Positions 17,668 through 24,994 of a stretch of DNA of 38,008 bases are shown here, one piece after another. The number at the start of each line of letters is the position of its first letter. Position 1 is the first letter of the stretch. Both the position numbers and the translations under genes were made by a program. The DNA lies in assembly GCA_964633205.1 (NCBI GenBank), contig CAZWFN010000050.1, positions 1 to 38,008 of the forward strand, written 5' to 3'. A model generated the notes under the pieces. The model made no database searches. It was given only the letters and a program-made list of their open reading frames with translations, and was not told the DNA's origin. The stretch is from CAYVQE01 sp964633205. Lineage in GTDB: Bacteria; Myxococcota; B64-G9.

Positions 17668-17696
17668 TTGCGATACTGCTTTTTTCCTATTAGAAT
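17668..17696 (+). promoter_or_regulatory. Putative promoter for the TPR protein gene
   Basis: TTGCGA (17668-17673), a 17-nt spacer and TAGAAT (17691-17696) predict a start near 17703, leaving a ~170-nt leader that contains the 13-nt repeat array. A perfect TTGACA at 17651-17656 is just upstream but has no good -10 at 16-18 nt. Confidence 0.5.
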
Positions 17697-17772
17697 CGGC
17701 ACATGGTGGCATCGTCCGCAAAGTGCCGAACGCGTGCGGCGCCGAATGCTGGCGCTGTACGGCGATGGATGC

Positions 17773-17824
17773 TGCACTTCTCGAGTGCACTCGAGAGGTG
17801 CACTCAAGCAGTGCGCCGAGAACG
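17773..17824 (+). repeat. 13-nt tandem repeats with an 18-bp perfect palindrome
   Basis: Units starting TGCAC at 17773, 17786 and 17799 are spaced exactly 13 nt apart (TGCACTTCTCGAG, TGCACTCGAGAGG, TGCACTCAAGCAG), and a fourth degenerate unit (TGCGCC) starts at 17812. Spanning the first two units, 17779-17796 (TCTCGAGTGCACTCGAGA) is a perfect 18-bp palindrome. It lies in the leader of the TPR gene, so it may be an operator for a dimeric repressor or an RNA hairpin. Confidence 0.65.
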
Positions 17825-17872
17825 TTGCGATGAGAACGATGGGACCGGACAGCTTCCGCGTGGAGAGCCTCG

Positions 17873-20173
17873 ATGCCTAACGACTCCGGTACCGACCTGC
17901 CCCAGCTCGAGTACGAGTTTGCCACCAACCCCAACTCCGAGGCCTTCATCCCCTTGGCCAAGGCCTACTTGGAGAAGGGTCGCTTCGTCGAAGCCATGGT
18001 GGTCTGCAAGAAAGGGATCAAGGCCCACCCGGACCTGCCCGACGGCCGCCTGATCATGGCGCGCATCTACTCGGACCAGGCCAAGCATCAGAAGGCCATA
18101 GACGAGCTGAACAACCTGCTCAAGCTGAGCCCGCAGAACGCCGACGCCTTCCGCCTACTTGGCAAGATCCACCTCAAGCTGGGACGCAACGACGAGGCGG
18201 TCGACTACCTGAAGAAGACCCTCGAAGCCGACCCGGAGGACAGCGAGGCGCGGGACGAGCTGCTCAAACGCGGCATCGACTACCAGCCGGCGACGGCGCA
18301 GCCCGCGCCGGCGGCGGCCCCGGCGGCCGATGAGGTTCCGCTCGATGAGCGGCCGACCCAACGCGAGATGGATCCGGTGTCGGGGCGAACCGGCGATCAA
18401 ATTCCGGCCCGGCAACCAGCCGCTGCCCAACCGCAAGCCGGCGCCCGACCACAGGCCGCAGCCGCGACTCAGCCTCGGGTCCAACCGGCCAAGCCGCGCA
18501 AACGCATCGCCGACATCTACATGGAGATGGAGCAGAACGAGGCCAAGCCCAGCCGCACCGGCATCAAGGTGACGCTGATCATCGGCTCGGTGCTGCTGGT
18601 GGCGCTGGCCATCTACGTCATCTACACCTACTACGCCGGCAAGAAGCAGGAGGAGATCAACGCCCACCTCGAAGTCGCGCGCAACAAGTTCAAGCGCGAC
18701 ACCTACGCCGGCTACACCGATGCGCTGGAGCAATACCGGGCCATCTACAAGCTGGACAAGGAGAACCGCGAGGTCCTGGCACGCGGGGGCTTCATCTGCG
18801 CGGTGCTGGTCGGCGAGTACGGCGCCAAGGGCGATTATCTCAGTGAAGGCCAGAAGTACCTGAACGAGGCCCTGGCGCTCGAGATGAACACGCCCATGCT
18901 GACCACGGCCGAGGCACTGATGACGGTCCACGCCGGCGGCAGCAGCAATGAAGCCATCAAGACCCTTCAAGAAGGCCTCAAGAGCCACAGCGAGTCGCCT
19001 CAGCTGCACGCCGCGCTGGGCCTGGTGTTGCTCGAACGCGGTGAGTTGGGCGAGGCCAAGGAGCATCTGATCGAGGCGGCCAACAACCGCATCGCCCCGC
19101 ACGATGTCAGGGCTCTACTGGGTCTGGGCCAGTATGCCATGCGGCGCTCGCTCTACCGCGAGGCCAGCCGGGCCTTCGACCAGGCGCTGCAGAGCAACAG
19201 CGACCACGTCCGCTCGGTGCTGGGAGTGGTGAAGGTCTCGCTGGTGCGCGGCACCGAGGATGTCTACCAGGAGTTGGCCGAGAAAAGGCTCGAGCAGTTC
19301 CACTCCGAGCTGGCGGAAACGGCCGCCGAGAGTTCCGAGACCGAGGCCGCTTTCCTGACGGCGGTGCTCGAGGCCCGTGATCGCAAGCAGCGCAAGGCGG
19401 CCCTCGGCAAGATCGACGCGCTGCTCAAAGAGCACCCGACCAACTCGATGTTCAACTTCGTGGCCGCCCGAGAGTACCGTCGCTACGGCGAGCAGGCGCG
19501 CGCCCGGGGCCAGAAGAAGCTGGCCCAGAAGCGCATCGAGCGGGCCAAGGAGTTGATCGGCCGCGCGTTGCGGGCCGATTCCACCCGGCCCGACTTCGTG
19601 CTCGAGGAGGCGGCCATCTACCTGGCGCTCGAGGACTACGAGGCCACCCGGGCCCGCGCGCTGCGGGTCCAGCGCATGGATGCCGAGAGCGGCCAGAGTT
19701 TGCTGCTGGCCGGCGATGCCTACAAGGGCGAGAAGAACTGGAACAAGGCCAAGGAGTACTACGAGAAGGCGCGCGAGTTCGACGACGCCGAGGCCATCAG
19801 CCACTACAAGCTGGCCCAGGTCTTCCTGCAGCGGCCCAAGCCGGATCGCGACCAGGCCCAGGCCGAGTTCGAGATCGCCGTCAGCAGCCTGTCGGCCATC
19901 GGCGAGCGGCGGCTGGCGGCCAAGTCGGCCAGCATGCTGGCCGGCATCTACGCCGACAAGAACCGGCCCAACGAATTCATCGAAGTCATCCAGCGGGCCA
20001 TCAAGATCGATCCTTCCTACGCGCCGCCGCACGCCTTGCTGGCCGGCAACCTGGACCTGAGCACGGCCGACGGCCGCCAGGCCGCCGAACAGCATTGCTC
20101 GAAGTACCTCGAGCTGGCGCCCCGCGGCGAGTACGTCGATTACTGCCGGAAGGTCCTCAAGCAGGTCCGGTGA
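17873..20173 (+). CDS. Single-pass membrane protein with TPR arrays on both sides
   Basis: A 766-residue protein. Residues ~20-135 are TPR repeats (AFIPLAKAYLEKGRFVEAMV, KAIDELNNLLKLSPQNADAF, LLGKIHLKLGRNDEAVDYLK). An Ala/Pro/Gln-rich linker at 136-210 is followed by one transmembrane helix at about 231-254 (VTLIIGSVLLVALAIYVIYT). From ~262 to the end come many more TPR-like helices (EYYEKAREFDDAEAISHYKL region; NEFIEVIQRAIKIDPSYAPP). The basic residues before and after the helix do not fix topology clearly; with no signal peptide, the N-terminal TPRs are probably cytoplasmic and the long C-terminal array periplasmic. TPRs scaffold protein complexes. The ATG at 17873 has GGAGAG upstream, and its stop overlaps the next gene's GTG. 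The partner proteins are unknown. Confidence 0.85.
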   Translation: MPNDSGTDLPQLEYEFATNPNSEAFIPLAKAYLEKGRFVEAMVVCKKGIKAHPDLPDGRLIMARIYSDQAKHQKAIDELNNLLKLSPQNADAFRLLGKIHLKLGRNDEAVDYLKKTLEADPEDSEARDELLKRGIDYQPATAQPAPAAAPAADEVPLDERPTQREMDPVSGRTGDQIPARQPAAAQPQAGARPQAAAATQPRVQPAKPRKRIADIYMEMEQNEAKPSRTGIKVTLIIGSVLLVALAIYVIYTYYAGKKQEEINAHLEVARNKFKRDTYAGYTDALEQYRAIYKLDKENREVLARGGFICAVLVGEYGAKGDYLSEGQKYLNEALALEMNTPMLTTAEALMTVHAGGSSNEAIKTLQEGLKSHSESPQLHAALGLVLLERGELGEAKEHLIEAANNRIAPHDVRALLGLGQYAMRRSLYREASRAFDQALQSNSDHVRSVLGVVKVSLVRGTEDVYQELAEKRLEQFHSELAETAAESSETEAAFLTAVLEARDRKQRKAALGKIDALLKEHPTNSMFNFVAAREYRRYGEQARARGQKKLAQKRIERAKELIGRALRADSTRPDFVLEEAAIYLALEDYEATRARALRVQRMDAESGQSLLLAGDAYKGEKNWNKAKEYYEKAREFDDAEAISHYKLAQVFLQRPKPDRDQAQAEFEIAVSSLSAIGERRLAAKSASMLAGIYADKNRPNEFIEVIQRAIKIDPSYAPPHALLAGNLDLSTADGRQAAEQHCSKYLELAPRGEYVDYCRKVLKQVR

Positions 20174-22836
20174 TCCCCATCTTGATCGAGCACCCGTCGC
20201 CTGTCCCGCTGCTGCTGGCGCTGGTGTTGCTGGGCTGCGACGGCAGCCCGGAGTGCCGCGGGCCGGCCGACTGCCCGGGCGGCAGCCGCTGCCTGGCGGG
20301 TAGCTGCCAACGGCCGCCAACCGACAGCGACGGCGACGGCCTGGACGACTGGATCGACCGCTGCCCCGAGCTGGCGCCGGCGCAGGCCGGGGCCGACCAG
20401 CGAGACCGCGACGGCGACGGCATCGGTGACCTGTGCGACAACTGCCCGGAGCTGCACAACCCGGATCAACGCGACAGCGACGGCGACGGCGTCGGCGACG
20501 CTTGCGCCGGCGCGGCCTGGCCCGAGCCCGAACCGGCCAACGATCAGGCGGCCAGCGCGCCCAGCCTGCCCTTCGGCCCATCCATCGACTGCAGCGTCGG
20601 CGCACCGGCGCCCGACGGGACGGCCGACCGCGACCTGTGGCAGTTCAGCGCCCGGGCCGGTGAGCACCTGGTGTTCGAGGCTTGGCCGTGGCCGACCACC
20701 TCGGTGGCCGACCCCTTGCTGCAGGTGCGCGACCTGGCCACCGGGGGGCTGGAGTTCATCCGGGCCAACGACGACAGCGCTGGCGGGCCCGCCGCCCGGC
20801 TCGAAATCGTCGCACCCCGCAGCGGGGCCTATGCGCTGGAGGTGGCCGACTACCGCAACTTCTACGCGCCCGACCAGCCGGTCGGGGGGGCCGCCTTCGG
20901 CTACCGCCTGCAGGCCCGCCGGCTGGCGCCACGGCTGCGCAGCCTGCCGGCGCGCTCGGCTCGGCTGGCGATCGAGCTACCGCCCGGCCGCCTGGCGGTC
21001 TACCGCCTGGATCCGGAAGGTCACGGCTTGCTGGCGGTCCGGTTGGCCGGCGCCGGGCCGGGCGACCCGGTGCTGACCGTGCTGGACGCCGCCAGCGGGG
21101 CGGTGCTGGCCCGCAACGACGATCGCGACGATTGCCCGGCAGCGACCGACGCCGGGCTGCGGCTGTGCTTGACCGGTCGGCCGCTGGACCTGGTGCTCGA
21201 AGCGGTGGGCCTGTACGGGACCCCGGCGCGGCTGCAGCTCGAGGTCGCCCTGGCCGAGACCGCCGCCGCCAGCGGGCGCTACGGTCTGCCGCCCGGCTCC
21301 GCGGTGCGCCTGTTCGCGGTCGACGAACCGGCCGCACGCTGGCGCTCGGCGGTGGTCAGCGGCCTGGACGACTGGGACCCGGCGCTGGCGGTCTGGCGCT
21401 GCACCGGTGCCGGGCCGCCGAGCACCGACAGCCGGTCCACGGTCGGCCCGCCTGGCGCCGCCGGCACGGTGCTGCTGCCCGCGGGCGCGGGCTGGCGCAC
21501 CCTGGAGGTCGATCGCCGCGCCGGCTGCGCCGGGCCCGATATCCACGACCGGGCCTTCGACCTGAGCTGGCAGTCGCATCCCCTGCCCGATCCGGCGCCA
21601 GCGGTCGAGCCCGACCCCGAGACCAGCTACCAGGTGGTGGGCGAGGCGCCCTATACCCTCGACATCCGCTCGCTGCAGCTGGCTCCCGGCGCACTGCTGC
21701 GGGCCGAGATCGCACCGCTGGCCGGCGCCGCCGGCGATCCTTTTTTGACCGTGCGCCGGCCCGACTCGCTGGCCATCCTGGCGCGCTCGGCCCCCGCGGC
21801 CGGCGGCGGGCAAGTGCTCGAGTGGGCGCCGGCGGTGGCCGCGCCGGCTTGGCTGGTGCTGACCGATGCCGCCGGCGGCGGTGGACCGGGCTTCGGCAAA
21901 CGGGTCCGGTTGCTGCGCGAGGCCCTGCCGGCGGCGCGCCACCAAGAGCAGGGCGACGCCGGCGATACGCCGGCCCAGGCCCAGGACCTGGCCGGCGGCG
22001 AGCTGGTGCTGGCGGGCCGGCTGGACCCCGGCGGCCGGGATCCGATCGACCACTACCGCCTGTGGCCGGCGCCGGGCGAGGCGCTGACCGTGCGTTCCTG
22101 GGCCGGTGACGGCTATACCCCGCCGGACACCCTGCTGCAGTTGACCGACGCCGCCGGCCGCACCCTGGCGATCGACGACACCCGTGGCCGTGACCAGACC
22201 GCCGCCATCGAGGGCTTCGTCGGCCGCTCGGCCGCGCCGCTGGTGCTGGCGGTCAGCCTGGCCGGTACCGTGGCGCGGCCCTACCGGCTGGAGATCCGCC
22301 GCCGCGCCACGGCCGCCGACGCAGCCGTTCGGCCGGTGGGCGACGACTTGACGATCAACGAGGTGCTGGTGGCGCCGCTGGCCGATCACAACGCCGACGG
22401 GCTGGTAGACGCTGGCGATCAGGCCCTGGAGCTGCTCAACACCGCTCCGCGGCCGCTGCAGCTCGAGGGCCTGTTGGTACGGGCCGCCGGCGGCACGGCC
22501 CTGTTCGGCGGCCTGCTGCTGGCGCCGGACGAGGCCATCCTGCTGTTCAACGGCCGCGCCGCGCCGGCCGGGACCTACCCGCTGCGCACCTTCGGCCTGG
22601 AGCGCAGCCAACCCTGGCTGGGCACCGGCCACGCGGCGGTCGAGCTGCGGCGCAGCAACGCCGATCACTTCACGTTGGATCTGCAGCGGGTCTCGGTGCC
22701 GCTCACCGCCGCCGGCGAGTCGGCCAACCGGGTGCGCGACGGTCGACCCGAACGCGTGCTGCGGCCCCACGGCGCGCTGGTCGGCGCCGCCGACGCGCAC
22801 TCGCTGGGTACCCGGGTCGACGGCTCGCCCTGGTGA
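20170..22836 (+). CDS. Large lipoprotein: TSP3 calcium repeats, PPC-like domains, lamin-tail domain
   Basis: An 888-residue lipoprotein starting at GTG 20170 inside the stop of the TPR gene (GTGA overlap). Signal and lipobox are PLLLALVLLGC (Cys about 19). A Cys-rich segment follows, then thrombospondin type-3-like Asp-rich calcium repeats (DSDGDGLDDWIDRCPE, DRDGDGIGDLCDNCPE, DSDGDGVGDAC). Several beta-sandwich modules of the pre-peptidase C-terminal (PPC) type cover about 120-700 (DRDLWQFSARAGEHLVFEA, DPIDHYRLWPAPGEALTVRS). The last ~170 residues look like a lamin-tail (LTD) domain (LTINEVLVAPLADHNADGLV, AGDQALELLNTAPRPLQL, LFGGLLLAPDEAILLFNG). No catalytic domain is visible, so this is probably a surface or matrix protein. 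Coupled translation with the TPR membrane protein suggests a shared complex. Confidence 0.82.
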   Translation: MIPILIEHPSPVPLLLALVLLGCDGSPECRGPADCPGGSRCLAGSCQRPPTDSDGDGLDDWIDRCPELAPAQAGADQRDRDGDGIGDLCDNCPELHNPDQRDSDGDGVGDACAGAAWPEPEPANDQAASAPSLPFGPSIDCSVGAPAPDGTADRDLWQFSARAGEHLVFEAWPWPTTSVADPLLQVRDLATGGLEFIRANDDSAGGPAARLEIVAPRSGAYALEVADYRNFYAPDQPVGGAAFGYRLQARRLAPRLRSLPARSARLAIELPPGRLAVYRLDPEGHGLLAVRLAGAGPGDPVLTVLDAASGAVLARNDDRDDCPAATDAGLRLCLTGRPLDLVLEAVGLYGTPARLQLEVALAETAAASGRYGLPPGSAVRLFAVDEPAARWRSAVVSGLDDWDPALAVWRCTGAGPPSTDSRSTVGPPGAAGTVLLPAGAGWRTLEVDRRAGCAGPDIHDRAFDLSWQSHPLPDPAPAVEPDPETSYQVVGEAPYTLDIRSLQLAPGALLRAEIAPLAGAAGDPFLTVRRPDSLAILARSAPAAGGGQVLEWAPAVAAPAWLVLTDAAGGGGPGFGKRVRLLREALPAARHQEQGDAGDTPAQAQDLAGGELVLAGRLDPGGRDPIDHYRLWPAPGEALTVRSWAGDGYTPPDTLLQLTDAAGRTLAIDDTRGRDQTAAIEGFVGRSAAPLVLAVSLAGTVARPYRLEIRRRATAADAAVRPVGDDLTINEVLVAPLADHNADGLVDAGDQALELLNTAPRPLQLEGLLVRAAGGTALFGGLLLAPDEAILLFNGRAAPAGTYPLRTFGLERSQPWLGTGHAAVELRRSNADHFTLDLQRVSVPLTAAGESANRVRDGRPERVLRPHGALVGAADAHSLGTRVDGSPW

Positions 22837-22850
22837 TCGGGCAGCTGCGG

Positions 22851-23525
22851 TCAGACGTCGATCAGGCCGTGGCGGATGCCCTCGGTGACGGCCTCGACCC
22901 GATTGGACACCGAGAGCTTGGCGTAGATGTGCTCGAGGTGGGTGCGCACCGTAGCCCGCGAGACCCCGAGCACATTGGCCGCCTCGGCGTTCGACAGCCC
23001 CTTGGCGATGACCTGCAGAATCTCCACCTCGCGCGGGGTCAGCACCGGTACGTCCTCGCGCTCGTCGGTCTCCTCGGCTCCCTCGGGCCGGGATTCGGGC
23101 GGCAGCCGGAAGTGGCGCAGCAGGCTGCGGGCCAGGGATGGCTGGATCACGCTGCCGCCCTGGGCCACCTCGACGATGGCCTCGACGATGCGCTCGGCCT
23201 CCATGCCCTTGAGCAGGTAACCCGAGGCCCCGGCCTGGATGGCCTCCATCACCTTGTCCTCTTCCTCGAAGATGGTGAAGATCAGGATCTCGATCTCGGA
23301 CCAGTGCTGCTTGACCTCGCGGGTGACGTCTATGCCGCTGATGCCGGGCAGGCCCAGGTCGAGCAGCAGCACGTCGGGCGCGACCGCCTTCAGGTTCTCC
23401 AGCGCTTCCTCGCCGCTCATGGCCTTGCCCACGATCTCGATCTCGTCGTAGCCGCTGAGCAGCTTCATCTGGTTCTTGAGGATCTTGGGTTGATCCTCGA
23501 CCACGAATACCCGGATCCGGCTCAT
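22851..23525 (-). CDS. NarL/FixJ-family response regulator
   Basis: A 224-residue DNA-binding response regulator. The receiver domain (1-120) has the acidic pair in VFVVEDQPK, phospho-acceptor Asp56 in LLLDLGLPG, a Thr in ILIFTIFEEEDK and a Lys in GYLLKGMEAE. After an acidic linker, the LuxR-type helix-turn-helix at about 155-215 reads LTPREVEILQVIAKGLSNAE then VSRATVRTHLEHIYAKL. The start ATG at 23525 has GGAGG 5 nt upstream; longer forms only add unstructured Gly/Arg residues. It follows the histidine kinase gene after 68 nt, and together they form a two-component system. It is convergent with the large lipoprotein gene, with 14 bp between stops. The target genes are unknown. Confidence 0.95.
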   Translation of the reverse strand: MSRIRVFVVEDQPKILKNQMKLLSGYDEIEIVGKAMSGEEALENLKAVAPDVLLLDLGLPGISGIDVTREVKQHWSEIEILIFTIFEEEDKVMEAIQAGASGYLLKGMEAERIVEAIVEVAQGGSVIQPSLARSLLRHFRLPPESRPEGAEETDEREDVPVLTPREVEILQVIAKGLSNAEAANVLGVSRATVRTHLEHIYAKLSVSNRVEAVTEGIRHGLIDV

Positions 23526-23593
23526 CGCATCCTCCACGTCCATCGAGCGCCGGGAACCGGGACCGGGATGTCCGGTCCGCCCCGTCCCGGCGA

Positions 23594-24856
23594 TCATTTT
23601 CCCTTGGCCGCTTGCGGGCTGACCACCGCCACCGGATCGGCCAGCACCGGCTCCGCGGGCACCGGGATCGAAAATTCGATCCGGCAGCCCGCGCCGGCGG
23701 TGCTGGCGATCTCGGCGCTGCCACCGTAATGGCGCGCCCGCTCGCGCATGTTGCCCAGCCCGTAATGGCCCTGCAAATCTCCCTTGAAATCGAAGCCCAC
23801 CCCGTCGTCGGCCACCACCAGCCGCAGTCGATCCTCCTGGTGGATCAGCTCCACCACCACCCGCTTGGCGCTGGCGTGTTTGCGCACATTGGTCAGCGCC
23901 TCCTGCAGCACGCGGAAAGTGGCCAGCTGCAGCTCGCTGTCCATGCGCGGGATCTGGCCGGTGACCCGAAAGTCCACCTCCAGGCCGGCTCGATCGGTGA
24001 AGCTATGGCAGTAATCCTCGAAGGCCGGCACCAGGTCGAAATCGTCGCGCATCATCGAGATCGAGCGGCGCAGCTCGTCGATGCTCTCCTCGGCCACGTC
24101 CTTGAGTTCGCGGATCTCGGCCTTCAGCTCGGGATCCTCGGCCAGGTTGTTCAGGTACTCGGATTGGATGATCAGCGACGACAGCGAAGCGCCCAAGCCG
24201 TCGTGGATCTCGCGCGACAGCCGGTTGCGTTCGTCGACCACCGCCATCCGGCGCAGGTTTTCCTGCAGCGAGATGATCTCGTTGTGCTGGCTCTCCTCGC
24301 GCTCGTTGAGGTAGACGATGACGTAGACCACGATGAAGTTGATGGCCGAGTACCAGACGAGCAGGAACAGGTCCTCGATCTCGAGCATGCGTCCCGGAAT
24401 CTCGGTGTCGATCTTGGCCACCACCGGCAAGGTCAGCAGCGGCGGCAGGATGCTCAGCGGGCTCGGAAACAGCAGGGCGAACAGGATGGTGAACACGATC
24501 TGGGTCGGCAGCACCGGGCTGCGCAGACCGCCCGAGTAGGCGATCATGTAGACCAGCACCAGCAGGTCCAGGCACAGGGTGATGAAAGTGACCGCCTTGC
24601 CCAGCGGGCCGCGCTCGACGACCAAAAAGCAGCCGGCGCTGTAGGCGATCATGACGAAGTACCAAACGAAGGCCTCGGGGCCCTCGACGCCGAAGGCCGC
24701 GGCCCAGCGCGGGATGGCCAGGATGCCCAGGCCCACCGTCAGCAGGGCCAGCCGGGCGTAGAACAGAGTGCGCGCCCGGGTGACGAAACGCTGCTGGCCC
24801 CAACCGGCCTCGTCCTGCGGCCGGGCCAGCCGTCCCAGCCATTGCCGAAAATCCAT
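23594..24856 (-). CDS. NarX/DesK-type sensor histidine kinase
   Basis: A 420-residue membrane kinase that partners the adjacent NarL-type regulator. Residues ~31-183 contain about five to six transmembrane helices (LLTVGLGILAIP, FVWYFVMIAYSAGCFLVV, FITLCLDLLVLVYMIAY, VFTILFALLF, INFIVVYVIVYL). There is no periplasmic sensory domain, so it probably senses something in the membrane. A coiled coil (190-208) leads to the HisKA_3 domain with phospho-His218 in LSREIHDGLGASL. The HATPase domain has its N-box in VLQEALTNVRKHA, then VADDGVGFDF and GLGNMRERA. ATG 24856 was chosen because a TTGACA-N18-TACCAT promoter ends 6 nt before it; the next upstream GTG would place the start inside the -35. Confidence 0.93.
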   Translation of the reverse strand: MDFRQWLGRLARPQDEAGWGQQRFVTRARTLFYARLALLTVGLGILAIPRWAAAFGVEGPEAFVWYFVMIAYSAGCFLVVERGPLGKAVTFITLCLDLLVLVYMIAYSGGLRSPVLPTQIVFTILFALLFPSPLSILPPLLTLPVVAKIDTEIPGRMLEIEDLFLLVWYSAINFIVVYVIVYLNEREESQHNEIISLQENLRRMAVVDERNRLSREIHDGLGASLSSLIIQSEYLNNLAEDPELKAEIRELKDVAEESIDELRRSISMMRDDFDLVPAFEDYCHSFTDRAGLEVDFRVTGQIPRMDSELQLATFRVLQEALTNVRKHASAKRVVVELIHQEDRLRLVVADDGVGFDFKGDLQGHYGLGNMRERARHYGGSAEIASTAGAGCRIEFSIPVPAEPVLADPVAVVSPQAAKGK

Positions 24857-24862
24857 GCCGGC

Positions 24863-24892
24863 ATGGTAGCCCCGGCGTTTCCGACCTGTCAA
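24863..24892 (-). promoter_or_regulatory. Leaderless-type promoter for the histidine kinase/regulator pair
   Basis: On the minus strand TTGACA (24887-24892), an 18-nt spacer and TACCAT (24863-24868) end 6 nt before the ATG at 24856. No Shine-Dalgarno is present, so the transcript would begin at or beside the start codon. Confidence 0.6.
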
Positions 24893-24994
24893 TCGCACCC
24901 GCGGCCCGCCGACAGCGGCATTTCGCGCCGCCCGCGTTCCGTGGTAGTATCAAGTAGATATATGGATATTTCGAAAACGAGCCGGGAGGCTTTC

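Larger units (their letters stand above)
17499..17872. other. Divergent intergenic control region (374 bp)
   Basis: This is the longest gene-free stretch. It holds a minus-strand promoter (17554-17581), a less GC-rich segment around 17640-17700 with a plus-strand promoter (17668-17696), and a palindromic 13-nt repeat array (17773-17824). Short ORFs here have no supporting codon pattern. Confidence 0.6.

Noticed and set aside
17703..18053. ORF starting with an ATG at the predicted transcription start (possible leader peptide)
   Set aside because: It runs 180 nt into the TPR gene in another frame, has no domain and a shadow-like composition; the ATG position may be chance.
20320..20520. Repeated GACGGCGACGG-type units as a CRISPR or tandem DNA repeat
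   Set aside because: They are in frame and encode Asp-rich thrombospondin type-3 calcium repeats; there are no spacers.
20977..23724. 915-codon minus-strand frame across the large lipoprotein and response regulator
   Set aside because: It crosses two convincing genes on different strands and shows only Arg/Gln/Ala-rich shadow sequence.
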